A stretch of DNA of 64,000 nucleotides from Nostoc sp. S4 (GTDB lineage: Bacteria; Cyanobacteriota; Cyanobacteriia; Cyanobacteriales; Nostocaceae), in NCBI GenBank assembly GCA_029379225.1, contig JAQYWR010000039.1, forward strand, positions 1 to 64,000, given 5' to 3'. Below, piece after piece: positions 25,346 to 34,114 of this stretch (the first letter of the stretch is position 1; each line of letters begins with the position of its first letter). Position numbers and translations under genes: made by a program. The notes below the pieces were generated by a model. The model ran no database searches. It was given only the letters and a program-made list of their open reading frames with translations, and was not told where the DNA came from.

Positions 25346-26815
25346 CTACTTGACTTCTACTGCAACTTCGGCAGACATCCCCGGTGTAATCCGCGATTCA
25401 TATCCTTGAATACTCTTTTGGTCAAAAACTATTTTGACTGGGATGCGCTGTACAATTTTGGTAAAGTTACCTGTGGCGTTATCTGGTGGCAATAAAGCAA
25501 ACTGAGCGCCGGAAGCTGGCGAAATACTGTCAACATGACCAGTAAAGCTGTGATGAGGGAAACTATCGAGTTTGATTTCTACTGGTTCTCCTGGGCGCAT
25601 CTTTTCTAATTGGGTTTCTTTAAAGTTTGCAACTACCCAATACTCGTTATCCACGATCGCCATTAATGGTGTTCCCACTGCAACTCGGTTACCAACTTCT
25701 ACATTTTTTCTACCTATTCGTCCGGCACTAGGAGCGGTAACATTGACATAAGATAGTTGCAACTGAGCGTCTTTGAGAGATGCTTCTGATTGAGCGATCG
25801 CTGCTTTTGCTGCTTCGTATTGACTGCGTTTTGCTGTTGTGTCTTGGCCTCCGGCTGTTGCTTGTTGCAATCCTCCCTTGGATGCAGCCAACTTCGCTTG
25901 GGCGCTGACTACATTTTGTTGAGCTTGTGCTAGTTGAGACTGGGCTTTGGCGACACCAACTTTGGCAGAGGCTAATCTGGCTTGGGCTTGTTCTACTCCT
26001 TGAACAGCAGCATTTTTCTGTGCTACAGCCACATCATACGCCGCTTTGGCTGTGTCTAACTGTTGACGAGCGATCGCACCCGATTTATACAGTTCGTTAT
26101 AACGATTGTAATCTGCTTGGGCTTTTTCCAAGTTGGCATTTGCTTGGGCTACTTCAGCTTGGGCGGCGGGAATTCCGGCTTGGGCTAATTTAACTTCCGC
26201 TTGTGCTGCTGGTATCCCGGCTTGCGCTTCTTGGACTGCTGCTTGAGCTGTGGAAATTGATGCTACAGCATTGCTAACATCCCCCTGCGCCTGAGTTGTC
26301 TTACCAGTAGTGGTTTGGGAAGCTAAAGCAATGTTCGCTTGGGCGGCTTGCGCCTGACCACGCGCATTTTCTAATGCTGCTTGTGCTTGTTGGACTTTAC
26401 TTTGATAATCGCGTGGATCTAACTTTACTAACAACTGTCCCGGTTGTACCAGTTGATTATCATTCACAAGCACTTCGGTCACAGTTCCGGGAACGCGGCT
26501 ACTAATTTGGTGAATGTTTCCCGTAACGGTGGCGTTATCTGTTTGTTGGTGGGTAGAGGAATATTGCCAGTAGTGATAACCAAAACCACCTGCGGCGATT
26601 GCACCTACTCCTAATCCTGCCAAAATCAAACCAATCGGTTTTTTACGCTTCGGTGGAACTTCTTTGTTTGTCTGGGGAGTTACAACAGGTGCTTCTGCTG
26701 TCTCTACAGGTTCTACTGTCTCTACAGCTTCTAAAGTCTTTAAATCGGTAATCAGTTCTTTGTCTAAAACTGGAGTTTTGTTTTCCTTACGTCCGTTCAA
26801 TGTTGTAGCGCCCAT
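25346..26815 (-). CDS. HlyD/EmrA-type membrane fusion protein
   Basis: 489 residues. A cytoplasmic tail with VETVEPVETAEAP is followed by one membrane anchor (about 60-80). A lipoyl half-motif comes next (SSRVPGTVTEVLVNDNQLVQ, PGQLLVKLDPRDY), then a very long Ala/Gln-rich helical hairpin with repeated GIPAAQAEVKLAQA units, then the second lipoyl half (VNVTAPSAGRIGRKNVEVGN) and a beta-barrel. It bridges the DHA2 permease to an outer-membrane TolC-type channel, which is not encoded here. It lies 112 bp upstream of the pump gene on the same strand. The hairpin is longer than in many EmrA proteins. Confidence 0.93.
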   Translation of the reverse strand: MGATTLNGRKENKTPVLDKELITDLKTLEAVETVEPVETAEAPVVTPQTNKEVPPKRKKPIGLILAGLGVGAIAAGGFGYHYWQYSSTHQQTDNATVTGNIHQISSRVPGTVTEVLVNDNQLVQPGQLLVKLDPRDYQSKVQQAQAALENARGQAQAAQANIALASQTTTGKTTQAQGDVSNAVASISTAQAAVQEAQAGIPAAQAEVKLAQAGIPAAQAEVAQANANLEKAQADYNRYNELYKSGAIARQQLDTAKAAYDVAVAQKNAAVQGVEQAQARLASAKVGVAKAQSQLAQAQQNVVSAQAKLAASKGGLQQATAGGQDTTAKRSQYEAAKAAIAQSEASLKDAQLQLSYVNVTAPSAGRIGRKNVEVGNRVAVGTPLMAIVDNEYWVVANFKETQLEKMRPGEPVEIKLDSFPHHSFTGHVDSISPASGAQFALLPPDNATGNFTKIVQRIPVKIVFDQKSIQGYESRITPGMSAEVAVEVK

Positions 26816-26862
26816 ATTTCAACTTCCTTGCAGAATGATTTGATTAAATCTCGTTTATTTAG

Positions 26863-26918
26863 AATACGTATTATTTATTTACTAGACTTATTTCGTCTTT
26901 TATTTAGTATGCGTACTA
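26863..26918 (-). promoter_or_regulatory. Candidate MarR operators upstream of the hlyD-type gene
   Basis: Two palindromes 32 bp apart: AATACGTATT (26863-26872, perfect) and TAGTATGCGTACTA (26905-26918, arms TAGTA/TACTA). A related TACGTA-centred site lies before marR. Palindromes of this size are the usual target of MarR dimers, so repression of the efflux genes by the neighbouring MarR protein is a fair inference. Confidence 0.5.
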
Positions 26919-26975
26919 TATTCTCACAAGAAATCTTAACGTTGCTTCACCCGATTGGGTGATTGTCGGACAATC

Positions 26976-27443
26976 TTAAGAGAGATTAGCGATCGCTCGA
27001 TTCAAGATTTGGGAAAACAGTTCCCGGTCAGCAAAGGAAATACCGTCCATTGCTTCATCACGCACTGCTGCGGCGATTGGCGGTAAAACACTCTCTAATT
27101 CTTTACCTGCATCCGTTAGCCAGATTCGCCAGATGCGGCGGTCGTGAGTATCGCGTTCTCGACGCACCAAGCCGCGTTCTTCCATCCGGTCTAATACCCC
27201 AGTTAAAGTACCGCCCACTTGTTTGAGTTTGTCCCCAATACTAGAAGTAGGTAAACCATCTTCTTGCCAAAGACAGCACAACACTAACCAGTGAAATGGC
27301 GTCAATCCAAACGGTTCTAGTCTGTCGGTAAACCTGCGTCCAACTAGTTGGGAGAGTAATTTAATTCTATAGCCCATATTGTATGGTGCAAGATTTTGCT
27401 GCCACGACTCTAAAGCTGGTGATTGATTAGATGTATAAATCAT
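26976..27443 (-). CDS. MarR-family transcriptional regulator
   Basis: 155 residues, typical length, with a winged helix: LTPFHWLVLCCLWQEDGLPT (helices), LKQVGGTLTGVLDRMEERGL (recognition helix), VRRERDTHDRRIWRIWLTDA (wing with the DxR motif). MarR proteins usually repress their own and neighbouring genes until a ligand binds. It is first in the marR-hlyD-DHA2 set with a 160-bp gap that holds two palindromes, so it is likely the local efflux regulator. The inducer is unknown. Confidence 0.93.
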   Translation of the reverse strand: MIYTSNQSPALESWQQNLAPYNMGYRIKLLSQLVGRRFTDRLEPFGLTPFHWLVLCCLWQEDGLPTSSIGDKLKQVGGTLTGVLDRMEERGLVRRERDTHDRRIWRIWLTDAGKELESVLPPIAAAVRDEAMDGISFADRELFSQILNRAIANLS

Positions 27444-27458
27444 TTGGCAAAATACTTC

Positions 27459-27472
27459 GCATACGTAATATT
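27459..27472 (-). promoter_or_regulatory. Candidate MarR operator upstream of marR
   Basis: CGCATACGTAATAT, centred on TACGTA (27462-27467), lies about 16 bp before the marR start codon. It shares its core with the palindromes before the hlyD-type gene, as expected for autoregulation. Confidence 0.42.
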
Positions 27473-27599
27473 TTTATATTATCTAAATTAATGTGTTTTG
27501 ACAATAGTTGTTTTTAATCCTGATTATAGAGGATAGCGTATGGGACATAGAGCATGGGGTATTGGTAATTAGTTTTTGACTAACGATTAATGACAAAGC

Positions 27600-29255
27600 T
27601 TAAGGAAGTACTTGAATAAACTGGTACTCTTTAACAGTACCGAGAATGCGGTGAGGTCTGGATAATTTAGCCGATTGCTCTTTATAAATCCAAGCATAGC
27701 TAAAAGCTGGTACTTGGGAAATAGAGTCTACTGGTTTGTCGTCAGTAGCAATATAGAAATCGAGCAGTACTTGGACTTTATCATCTATTTGCACAAAGTA
27801 TATCGGATTAGTTCTCAAAATAGAAGCGATCGCACTTTGTTGAAGAAAAACTCTTAAACCAGGATTATAATCACTCAACAAACCTGTACTACCCATCGCC
27901 GCTAAAGCTAGCCAACAAGGAATTAACCAACCTGCAATCCAGTAACGATTTGTCAGATTTTTACCAAATTTATAACGACCAATCCACACTACAGGTAAAA
28001 TTAACCAACCCAATCCCATAGCTAAACCAATAGTTGCATACTTACGAATATCGGAACTACCCCAGCCAAAAATCACAATACTGGCGACGACTAGTAAAAC
28101 ACCAAATCCGCCAAAGCCATAACTGAGATTTCGCGGAAGATTCTGTTTGCTAAAAAAGTTTAATTGATTTTTTTTACCTTTTTGGAGAGTAAATTGTGAG
28201 GGAATTTCTAACTCGTAAATTTTGCCTAGCCAGTTTAAACCCACAGATGCAAACAAAGCAACGAACGGATAAAGGCAAAGACTATAGTGAGAGAAACGAG
28301 TTGTAAAAAGGCTAATTTCAATAAATAAGACTACCGGAAATCCAACTAATAATAAAGGGTAGCGAAAGGGACGACGGATAGCCAAAAACAGTCCGATAAT
28401 TCCCAATAAAGCCCAAGGAAATGATTTTAAGGCAATATTCCAGATATAGAATAGTAAATTAGTATGATAATGGTCATCAGTACTTTGATGTACAACAAAC
28501 TTGTATAACTCTTCAAAACTCTGATTGCCATAATGTAACCAACTCAACCATAGCCAAACCAAACTAGGAATTAAGCCGACGAAAAACCCTAAATATAAGA
28601 CTGGGTTAGTTAGATGACGATGACGGCGATAATCCCATATTAAATAAGGCAATAAAGCTATGATTGGGATAAAAATCATAAAGCTTCTGACTAAGAAGCC
28701 TAAACCTAAACTTAAACCAGCAATAAAACTCCAAAAGTAGCGATATTCAGGATTTAATTCTGCTTTGATAAAAGCTAAAATAGCTAAAAGTACCAATAAA
28801 ACTAAAGGTACATCAGGTGTACTTAAACGACAATATTGTAGCCAGAGAAACTCTACACTTAAAATTGCAGCAGCAAGCTTTGCTAATTTTTTACCTAAGA
28901 TAATTTTGCCAATTTCATATACAAGCCAAATGCAGAAAATCCCTGCAATCGTGCTAGGAAGACGCGCACTAATATCATTGACACCAAACAGCTTGTAGAA
29001 ACTAGCAATTAACCAATAAGGGCCAGGAGTCTTGTGATGTGCCTTTTGCCAAGGTGCTATCCAATTACCAGAATCAAACATCAGACGCGCGCGTGAAGCA
29101 TAAAGTGCTTCATCATGTGCCATGAGGCTATTGTCGCCAGAAGTAAATAGTAATAAAGGTAGTATCCAAACTAACAAACTTAAATAGGGTAATGATGCTA
29201 ACAATCGGTTTTTTAGCCAAATATACTGAAAAAAGTGTAATTTATAAAACATCAA
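27600..29255 (-). CDS. GT39-family (ArnT/PMT-like) glycosyltransferase
   Basis: 551 residues with about 12 hydrophobic segments. The first periplasmic loop carries MAHDEALYASRARLMFDSGN (HDE at about 47-49) followed by HHKTPGPYWLIASFYKLFGV, the signature of polyprenyl-phosphate-sugar dependent transferases (GT39/GT83: ArnT, PMT). It would move a sugar from a lipid-phosphate donor to a lipid or protein acceptor on the periplasmic side. The acceptor is not evident, and no arn genes are nearby. It is monocistronic and divergent from the methyltransferase gene. Confidence 0.87.
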   Translation of the reverse strand: MMFYKLHFFQYIWLKNRLLASLPYLSLLVWILPLLLFTSGDNSLMAHDEALYASRARLMFDSGNWIAPWQKAHHKTPGPYWLIASFYKLFGVNDISARLPSTIAGIFCIWLVYEIGKIILGKKLAKLAAAILSVEFLWLQYCRLSTPDVPLVLLVLLAILAFIKAELNPEYRYFWSFIAGLSLGLGFLVRSFMIFIPIIALLPYLIWDYRRHRHLTNPVLYLGFFVGLIPSLVWLWLSWLHYGNQSFEELYKFVVHQSTDDHYHTNLLFYIWNIALKSFPWALLGIIGLFLAIRRPFRYPLLLVGFPVVLFIEISLFTTRFSHYSLCLYPFVALFASVGLNWLGKIYELEIPSQFTLQKGKKNQLNFFSKQNLPRNLSYGFGGFGVLLVVASIVIFGWGSSDIRKYATIGLAMGLGWLILPVVWIGRYKFGKNLTNRYWIAGWLIPCWLALAAMGSTGLLSDYNPGLRVFLQQSAIASILRTNPIYFVQIDDKVQVLLDFYIATDDKPVDSISQVPAFSYAWIYKEQSAKLSRPHRILGTVKEYQFIQVLP

Positions 29256-29461
29256 TATTTATAAGCAATGAATGCTGAAATGTGGACTCGTTTATGGTAG
29301 TTTTCCGAGTTGGTAAAGTACACAAACTAAGCTTGTTTTATTTCTAAATTTGCCAATTCTGCCCTATGTGTCTGATTGTTATTAAAATATGTTACATAGG
29401 CTTGTTTAAAAATACCTGAAATTGCCGCAATTTTGCAAAAAAGTTATCGACACGAGGATTT

Positions 29462-30115
29462 ATGCAGCTAAGACCGAATCAACGCCTAAAGTTAGATGAC
29501 ACAGACGATAAGCTATTCTACGCCGATCCTCGCTTCGTCACTCATGTCGATGAAGGATTTATTCAACAGCTAACGGATTTATATCGCGATCGCCTCAAAC
29601 CCAACACCCGCATCTTTGATATGATGAGCAGCTGGGTGTCTCATCTACCAGAAGAGATGCAATTTTCTCATGTCGAGGGACACGGACTCAACGCCGAAGA
29701 ACTAGCACGTAATCCTCGATTAAATCATTACTTCGTCCAAAATCTCAACGAAAATCCGCAGTTACCCTTGCAAAATCAAGATTTTGATGCCGTTCTCAAC
29801 TGCGTATCTGTGCAATATGTGCAATATCCAGAAGCAGTATTTTCCGAAATTCACCGCATCCTCAAACCTGGTGGTGTTGCAATCATCAGTTTTTCTAACC
29901 GAATGTTCTTTCAAAAAGCAATTCAAGCTTGGCGGGAAGCCTCAGAAACAGAGCGAGTTGAATTAGTCAAGGGTTACTTTGCCTCAGTCCCAGGATTTAC
30001 CACCCCAGAAGTTATCGTTCATAAATCAACATTAGCGAATATTTTTCAGTGGTTGGGCGCACCTGGAGGAGATCCGTTTTATGCTGTCATAGCTTATCGT
30101 GACAACAGTATTTAA
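29462..30115 (+). CDS. Class I SAM-dependent methyltransferase-like protein
   Basis: 217 residues. The methyltransferase-11 core is recognisable: FDAVLNCVSVQYVQYPEAVF, then EIHRILKPGGVAIISFSNRM. The usual glycine-rich SAM loop is replaced by RIFDMMSSWVSHLPEEM, which is characteristic of a cyanobacterial subgroup rather than a defect confined to this gene (inference). The substrate is unknown. It reads away from the GT39 gene and shows no operon partner. Confidence 0.82.
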   Translation: MQLRPNQRLKLDDTDDKLFYADPRFVTHVDEGFIQQLTDLYRDRLKPNTRIFDMMSSWVSHLPEEMQFSHVEGHGLNAEELARNPRLNHYFVQNLNENPQLPLQNQDFDAVLNCVSVQYVQYPEAVFSEIHRILKPGGVAIISFSNRMFFQKAIQAWREASETERVELVKGYFASVPGFTTPEVIVHKSTLANIFQWLGAPGGDPFYAVIAYRDNSI

Positions 30116-30250
30116 AGAGCAAAAATTTTACACTTGGCTAAGTCTTATATACAACCTACGCAATAATTATCAAAAAGTAAATTTTCTGGGTCAAAATTAC
30201 TAGCAGCGCAGATAATTGCGTGAAAGCTCAAGTATCAGGAGATGCCAAGA

Positions 30251-30760
30251 ATGATTTTAGCTCGCGGGCGTAAAGTTTTAGCTGCGTTATTTCTCTCCGT
30301 ATTATTACTAGTAACATCTTGTAGTGCAAAAAACCCAGGACGTTTCGACCAGGTGCAACAAGATAGCAGTCGGCAAAAAAGCGGTCAGGCTGTGGTTAAG
30401 ACTGCAACTCAAGGTAGCGAATTTAACAAATTTTTTCCAGCTTCTAGTGATGGCTATCAGCGCGTCTATACCCAAGAGAAAAAAGGTTTTGCTGAAGCTA
30501 AGTTGAAAAAAGGTGGAAAAGATATAGCCATGTTATCTATTTCCGATACCAGCAGCACACCAGCAGCAGCAGCGAAATTCTCAAGTAGCACCAAAAAAAT
30601 TGCTGGTTATCCCGCTGTGCAACAAGGTAACACGCAAACTTCAATTTTGATAGGTAAGTACCAAGTAAAAGTAATTTCCCGCGATCCGTCATTTACAGCT
30701 AGCGATCGCGCAGCTTGGCTACAAAAATTTAATCTCAATGGTCTAGCTAAACTCAAATGA
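30251..30760 (+). CDS. Cyanobacterial lipoprotein of unknown function
   Basis: 169 residues from ATG 30251, chosen because AGGAG ends nine bases before it; ATG 30242 would sit directly on the AGGAG. The lipobox LLVTSC (Cys about residue 24) marks a lipid-anchored exported protein. The mature part is basic and Ser/Ala/Lys-rich with FFPASSDGYQRVYTQEKKGF and a repeated S/T-rich middle. No family name recognised. Forty-nine bases separate it from the next gene, with which it is probably co-transcribed. Confidence 0.75.
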   Translation: MILARGRKVLAALFLSVLLLVTSCSAKNPGRFDQVQQDSSRQKSGQAVVKTATQGSEFNKFFPASSDGYQRVYTQEKKGFAEAKLKKGGKDIAMLSISDTSSTPAAAAKFSSSTKKIAGYPAVQQGNTQTSILIGKYQVKVISRDPSFTASDRAAWLQKFNLNGLAKLK

Positions 30761-30809
30761 GCCGCATTGGCAAAATCAACATCGCAAACCTTAGAATCAG
30801 GAGATTTTT

Positions 30810-31697
30810 GTGAGTAAATCAATTTTTGAGTTGGTGGATCGATTACCAACTAGAGGGTTAACTGTTTCTCTGTTGAACTCCCTCGATTTTGTTGCTCCCG
30901 GCCAGTGGCAGAATACCGTCGGCTTTGTCAACACTATTAAGACAGTCACTCTCGAAACCGACGAAGATTTAATTCAGCAAATTGGCGAACGAGCCATTTA
31001 TCTATTCAACGACAAATCCCAAGGATATCAAACAGCTTTGTGGCTATATCAAACCGTTGATAATACAGATAAAGCCCTTGGTGCAGCAGCTTTAGCTAAT
31101 AAAGTTGGCGAAAAAATTCCTTTGTTGGGTTTTTTAAACTCTGTTACTCCCAAACCTGACAAAGCCCAAACTATCGATTTGACATTGAAATTAGTTGCTG
31201 AATTGGTAGCTTTCTGCCAAATTAACGGCATTCCCGGAGACAGTATTGGAGATTTTGTCGGTGCTTTGGGAGAATATAGCGGTGAGTCACTGATCCGCAT
31301 GGTGGCGTTAGTTTGTGTTGACGGTTTGATACCTTTAGGCCCAGACTTCATTAGCAAAGCAACATCCGGGCTAAATCAGACAAATCCGCAAGAATTAGAA
31401 CAAAACTCAACTTTCCAAAACATCAAAGATGCGATTCCAGGTAATAATGCTGGCAGTAAACTTAACTTTATCGGCGAAAGCTTTGACTCAGTTAAAGGTT
31501 GGATGAGTGGGCTAGTCAACGCTAATAATTTAACGCCACAAAAAGTTGTCCACAACTTGCAAAATTTTGTGGAAATTGCCGATGACAAGTTAGACTACCT
31601 AGCCGCGTTCTTGGATGTATCAACCAATTATTATGAACACACAGGTACGCAAACTTTGGCACGTCGCTTAATTGAACGGGCGGTGGCTGAGATTTAA
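30810..31697 (+). CDS. Conserved cyanobacterial hypothetical protein
   Basis: 295 residues starting at GTG 30810, supported by AGGAG six bases upstream. The protein is mostly alpha-helical with two moderately hydrophobic stretches (TLKLVAELVAFCQINGIPGD and IRMVALVCVDGLIPLGPDFI). These look amphipathic rather than membrane-spanning, and no signal peptide is present. It lies directly behind the lipoprotein gene. I recognise no characterised family. Confidence 0.75.
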   Translation: MSKSIFELVDRLPTRGLTVSLLNSLDFVAPGQWQNTVGFVNTIKTVTLETDEDLIQQIGERAIYLFNDKSQGYQTALWLYQTVDNTDKALGAAALANKVGEKIPLLGFLNSVTPKPDKAQTIDLTLKLVAELVAFCQINGIPGDSIGDFVGALGEYSGESLIRMVALVCVDGLIPLGPDFISKATSGLNQTNPQELEQNSTFQNIKDAIPGNNAGSKLNFIGESFDSVKGWMSGLVNANNLTPQKVVHNLQNFVEIADDKLDYLAAFLDVSTNYYEHTGTQTLARRLIERAVAEI

Positions 31698-31761
31698 GTT
31701 GGTACGGAAGTGGGGGACTGGGTAGTGAAAAAACTCTTCTTTAATCCACAGTCCCCAATCC

Positions 31762-32484
31762 CTATTGCGGTAAACGTAAATCTGCGGCGATCGCATCTAA
31801 ATAAGGTTGAAAAATAGCCAAATTTTCCAGCTTCTCAAACTTACCTGTTTGCGTAGCTGGATCGAAGGCAGTCGTAATTACATAAAGTTTAGTGCCGTCA
31901 AAGGCAACATAACCAATATGTTGCTCTTGGACTTCACCTTGTTGCTTAAGTCCGGCGAACCCATAGCGGATTCCCTGAAGTTTATCAATTGCTACTGATT
32001 GCACTGGGTAGGCTGAAAAAGTAATCTCTTTTCCATATTCACCCTGACGGTCTTTGGCAAAAGTAGCATAGTTGTCTGTAACCCAAGCCTTGAGTGCTGT
32101 CAAAACTTGAGTTTGATATTTAGAATTTTGGTAATCAACTTGAGAATTAGTTGGAATACCCACAGCTACAAGTTTATTTTGAAAATCTGGAATCTTTTCT
32201 AGTGGGTAAACGTTAATTTCAACTGTACCCAAAACTTTTCCTTTGGACGAGATACACAACAAGGATACATTGCCATTACAAGCAGCTACTTGCCAGTTAG
32301 TTGGAGCAGATGTATTTCCGAGAATTTTTTCCCAGATATTTCCCTGAGTAGGGTTGAGATGTTTTGCCACGGTGGGAGGATTTGGCACTTTGGTTGTAGA
32401 AAATTGCGGCAGAAGAAATTTTGCTCCTACCGGAATCGACACCAGCAAAACAGAACCTAATAGTAAATGATAAAGTCGTAACAT
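31762..32484 (-). CDS. Exported or membrane-anchored hypothetical protein
   Basis: 240 residues from ATG 32484, which gives a clean signal-anchor (MLRLYHLLLGSVLLVSIPVG). The in-frame start at 32520 would add 12 residues in front. The mature part contains WQVAACNGNVSLLCISSKGK and VGIPTNSQVDYQNSKYQTQV, with a C-terminal FDPATQTGKFEKLENLAIFQ. Probably periplasmic; no family recognised. It converges on the preceding operon and is divergent from lpxD. Confidence 0.7.
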   Translation of the reverse strand: MLRLYHLLLGSVLLVSIPVGAKFLLPQFSTTKVPNPPTVAKHLNPTQGNIWEKILGNTSAPTNWQVAACNGNVSLLCISSKGKVLGTVEINVYPLEKIPDFQNKLVAVGIPTNSQVDYQNSKYQTQVLTALKAWVTDNYATFAKDRQGEYGKEITFSAYPVQSVAIDKLQGIRYGFAGLKQQGEVQEQHIGYVAFDGTKLYVITTAFDPATQTGKFEKLENLAIFQPYLDAIAADLRLPQ

Positions 32485-32657
32485 TTTTATGAAAATCTCA
32501 AGCCAAAGTAACTTCAGCAAGCTGGCTGTTTGATGTCATGCCACTGATGCCTGGTTTTTCTAGATTCTTCTAGCATAATTGCCGATTGACAAAGGCAATG
32601 GTATCTTAGCGTGTTACTGATGTAATAACCTTAGAACTTTGTTTGCGTTTTTGACTA

Positions 32658-33710
32658 ATGAAATTCAGCGAAATCTTACACCAATTGGGCGATGCAGCTA
32701 CGGTTCATAGCCTGAGTAACAATCCAAACCAGAACCCAGAAATTACAGGAGTAGCAGCTATTGATGAAGCTACTAGCGGCAATCTCAGCTACGTGGAAGG
32801 AGCAAAATTTGGATCTTTTGTAGATAAGACCAATGCTAGTGCTTTAATTTTGCCCCAGGATGAAAAGTTACAGGCCGTTGCACAAGAACGTGGTATTGTC
32901 TGGCTCAGCACTCCTGAACCGCGATTGTTATTTGCTAAAGCGATCGCACTTTTTTACCAACCATATCGCCCCACCCCAGAAATTCATCCCACTGCTGTGA
33001 TTCATCCTACGGCTAAAATTGGTAGTGATGTTTATATTGGCCCTCACGTTGCGATCGAGCAAAGGGTGGAAGTTGGTAATGGTGCAATTATCTATCCAAA
33101 TGTGGTGGTCTATCCAGATGTCAAAATCGGCGATCGCACAATCCTACATGCTAATTGCACCATCCACGAACGTACCCAGATTGGTGCAGATTGCGTAATT
33201 CACAGTGGTGCTGTCATCGGTGCAGAAGGCTTTGGTTTTGTTCCTACCCGCACTGGTTGGTTAAAAATGGAACAATCCGGTTATACAGTCTTAGAAGATG
33301 GCGTGGTAGTTGGCTGCAACAGTGGCGTTGACCGTCCAGCAGTGGGAGAAACACGGGTAGGCCGAAATACAGTAATTGACAACTTGGTGCAAATCGGTCA
33401 CGGTTGCCAAATAGGTGCTGGTTGTGCAATCGCAGGTCAAGTCGGTATGGCAGGGGGTGTCAAACTGGGAAATCGCGTTATCCTAGCTGGACAAGTGGGA
33501 ATCGTCAATCAAGTGAAGATGGGAGATGGGGCGATCGCATCTGCTCAAGCTGGAATTCACAATGATGTTCCACCAAGAGAAATTGTCTCTGGAACTCCCG
33601 CAGTTCCCCACAAACTATACCTCAAGGTATCTGCCATTCATAATCGCTTGCCAGATATCTATCAATCGTTAAAACAATTGCAACGTAAATTCAAAGATAG
33701 CAATGATTAA
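32658..33710 (+). CDS. lpxD: UDP-3-O-acylglucosamine N-acyltransferase
   Basis: 350 residues. The N-terminal uridine-binding domain (about 1-100) is followed by a left-handed beta-helix of hexapeptide repeats (IHPTAVIHPTAKIGSDVYIG, then VGNGAIIYPNVVVYPDVKIG) and a C-terminal helix. The catalytic His lies in LVQIGHGCQIG (about residue 249). It adds the N-linked hydroxyacyl chain from acyl-ACP in lipid A synthesis, so it depends on the acpP product encoded 1.6 kb downstream. The other lpx genes are not in the window. Confidence 0.95.
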   Translation: MKFSEILHQLGDAATVHSLSNNPNQNPEITGVAAIDEATSGNLSYVEGAKFGSFVDKTNASALILPQDEKLQAVAQERGIVWLSTPEPRLLFAKAIALFYQPYRPTPEIHPTAVIHPTAKIGSDVYIGPHVAIEQRVEVGNGAIIYPNVVVYPDVKIGDRTILHANCTIHERTQIGADCVIHSGAVIGAEGFGFVPTRTGWLKMEQSGYTVLEDGVVVGCNSGVDRPAVGETRVGRNTVIDNLVQIGHGCQIGAGCAIAGQVGMAGGVKLGNRVILAGQVGIVNQVKMGDGAIASAQAGIHNDVPPREIVSGTPAVPHKLYLKVSAIHNRLPDIYQSLKQLQRKFKDSND

Positions 33711-33760
33711 TAAGCTAATGCGTGTCTAAATTGTATAACCACTCTTGGTGATTGTTAACT

Positions 33761-33794
33761 GTTGACTGTTAACTCTCAACGGTCAACAGTCAAC
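33761..33794 (+). terminator. Hairpin after lpxD
   Basis: GTTGACTGTTAAC (33761-33773) pairs with GTCAACAGTCAAC (33782-33794) with one mismatch and an 8-nt loop. No T-run follows, so it may be one of the many GTTAACTGTT-type palindromes found between genes here rather than a true terminator. Confidence 0.4.
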
Positions 33795-33880
33795 TCTTAG
33801 AGGATGTTTGAAAAGTCTTTAGTGATGTATCGAGTACTTTTAAATCCTCTTTAAACAAAAACAGCAATATTCAAGCTTAG

Positions 33881-34087
33881 AACTCGGAAGTTGAGCCTCT
33901 GAATTCGGAAGTTGAGCCTGTGAACTTGGAAGTTGCACCTTTGAACTCGGAAGTTGCACCTTTGAACTCGGAAGTTGAGCCTGTGAACTCGGAAGTTGCA
34001 CCTTTGAACTCGGAAGTTGCACCTTTGAACTTGGAAGTTGCACCTTTGAACTCGGAAGTTGCACCTTTGAATTCGGAAGTTGCACCT
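33881..34087. repeat. 21-bp repeat array (LNSEVAP heptads), third array
   Basis: Ten units of consensus TTGAACTCGGAAGTTGCACC plus T, all in one frame. On the plus strand they read LNSEVAP and run to TAA at 34124-34126; the minus strand is also open (VQLPSSK). The plus frame is closed upstream by TAG at 33878-33880, with only a GTG (33920) as possible start, so I do not call a gene. Units differ at few sites (AAC/AAT, TCG/TTG, GCA/GAG). It lies between the convergent lpxD and hdrB-like genes. Confidence 0.85.
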
Positions 34088-34114
34088 TTGAACTCAAAAT
34101 GTTCAGTTGAAAAA

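Noticed and set aside
33840..34097. Minus-strand frame with VQLPSSK heptads over the 21-bp array
   Set aside because: It is the antisense of the LNSEVAP units and is open only because the unit length is a multiple of three; there is no start signal.
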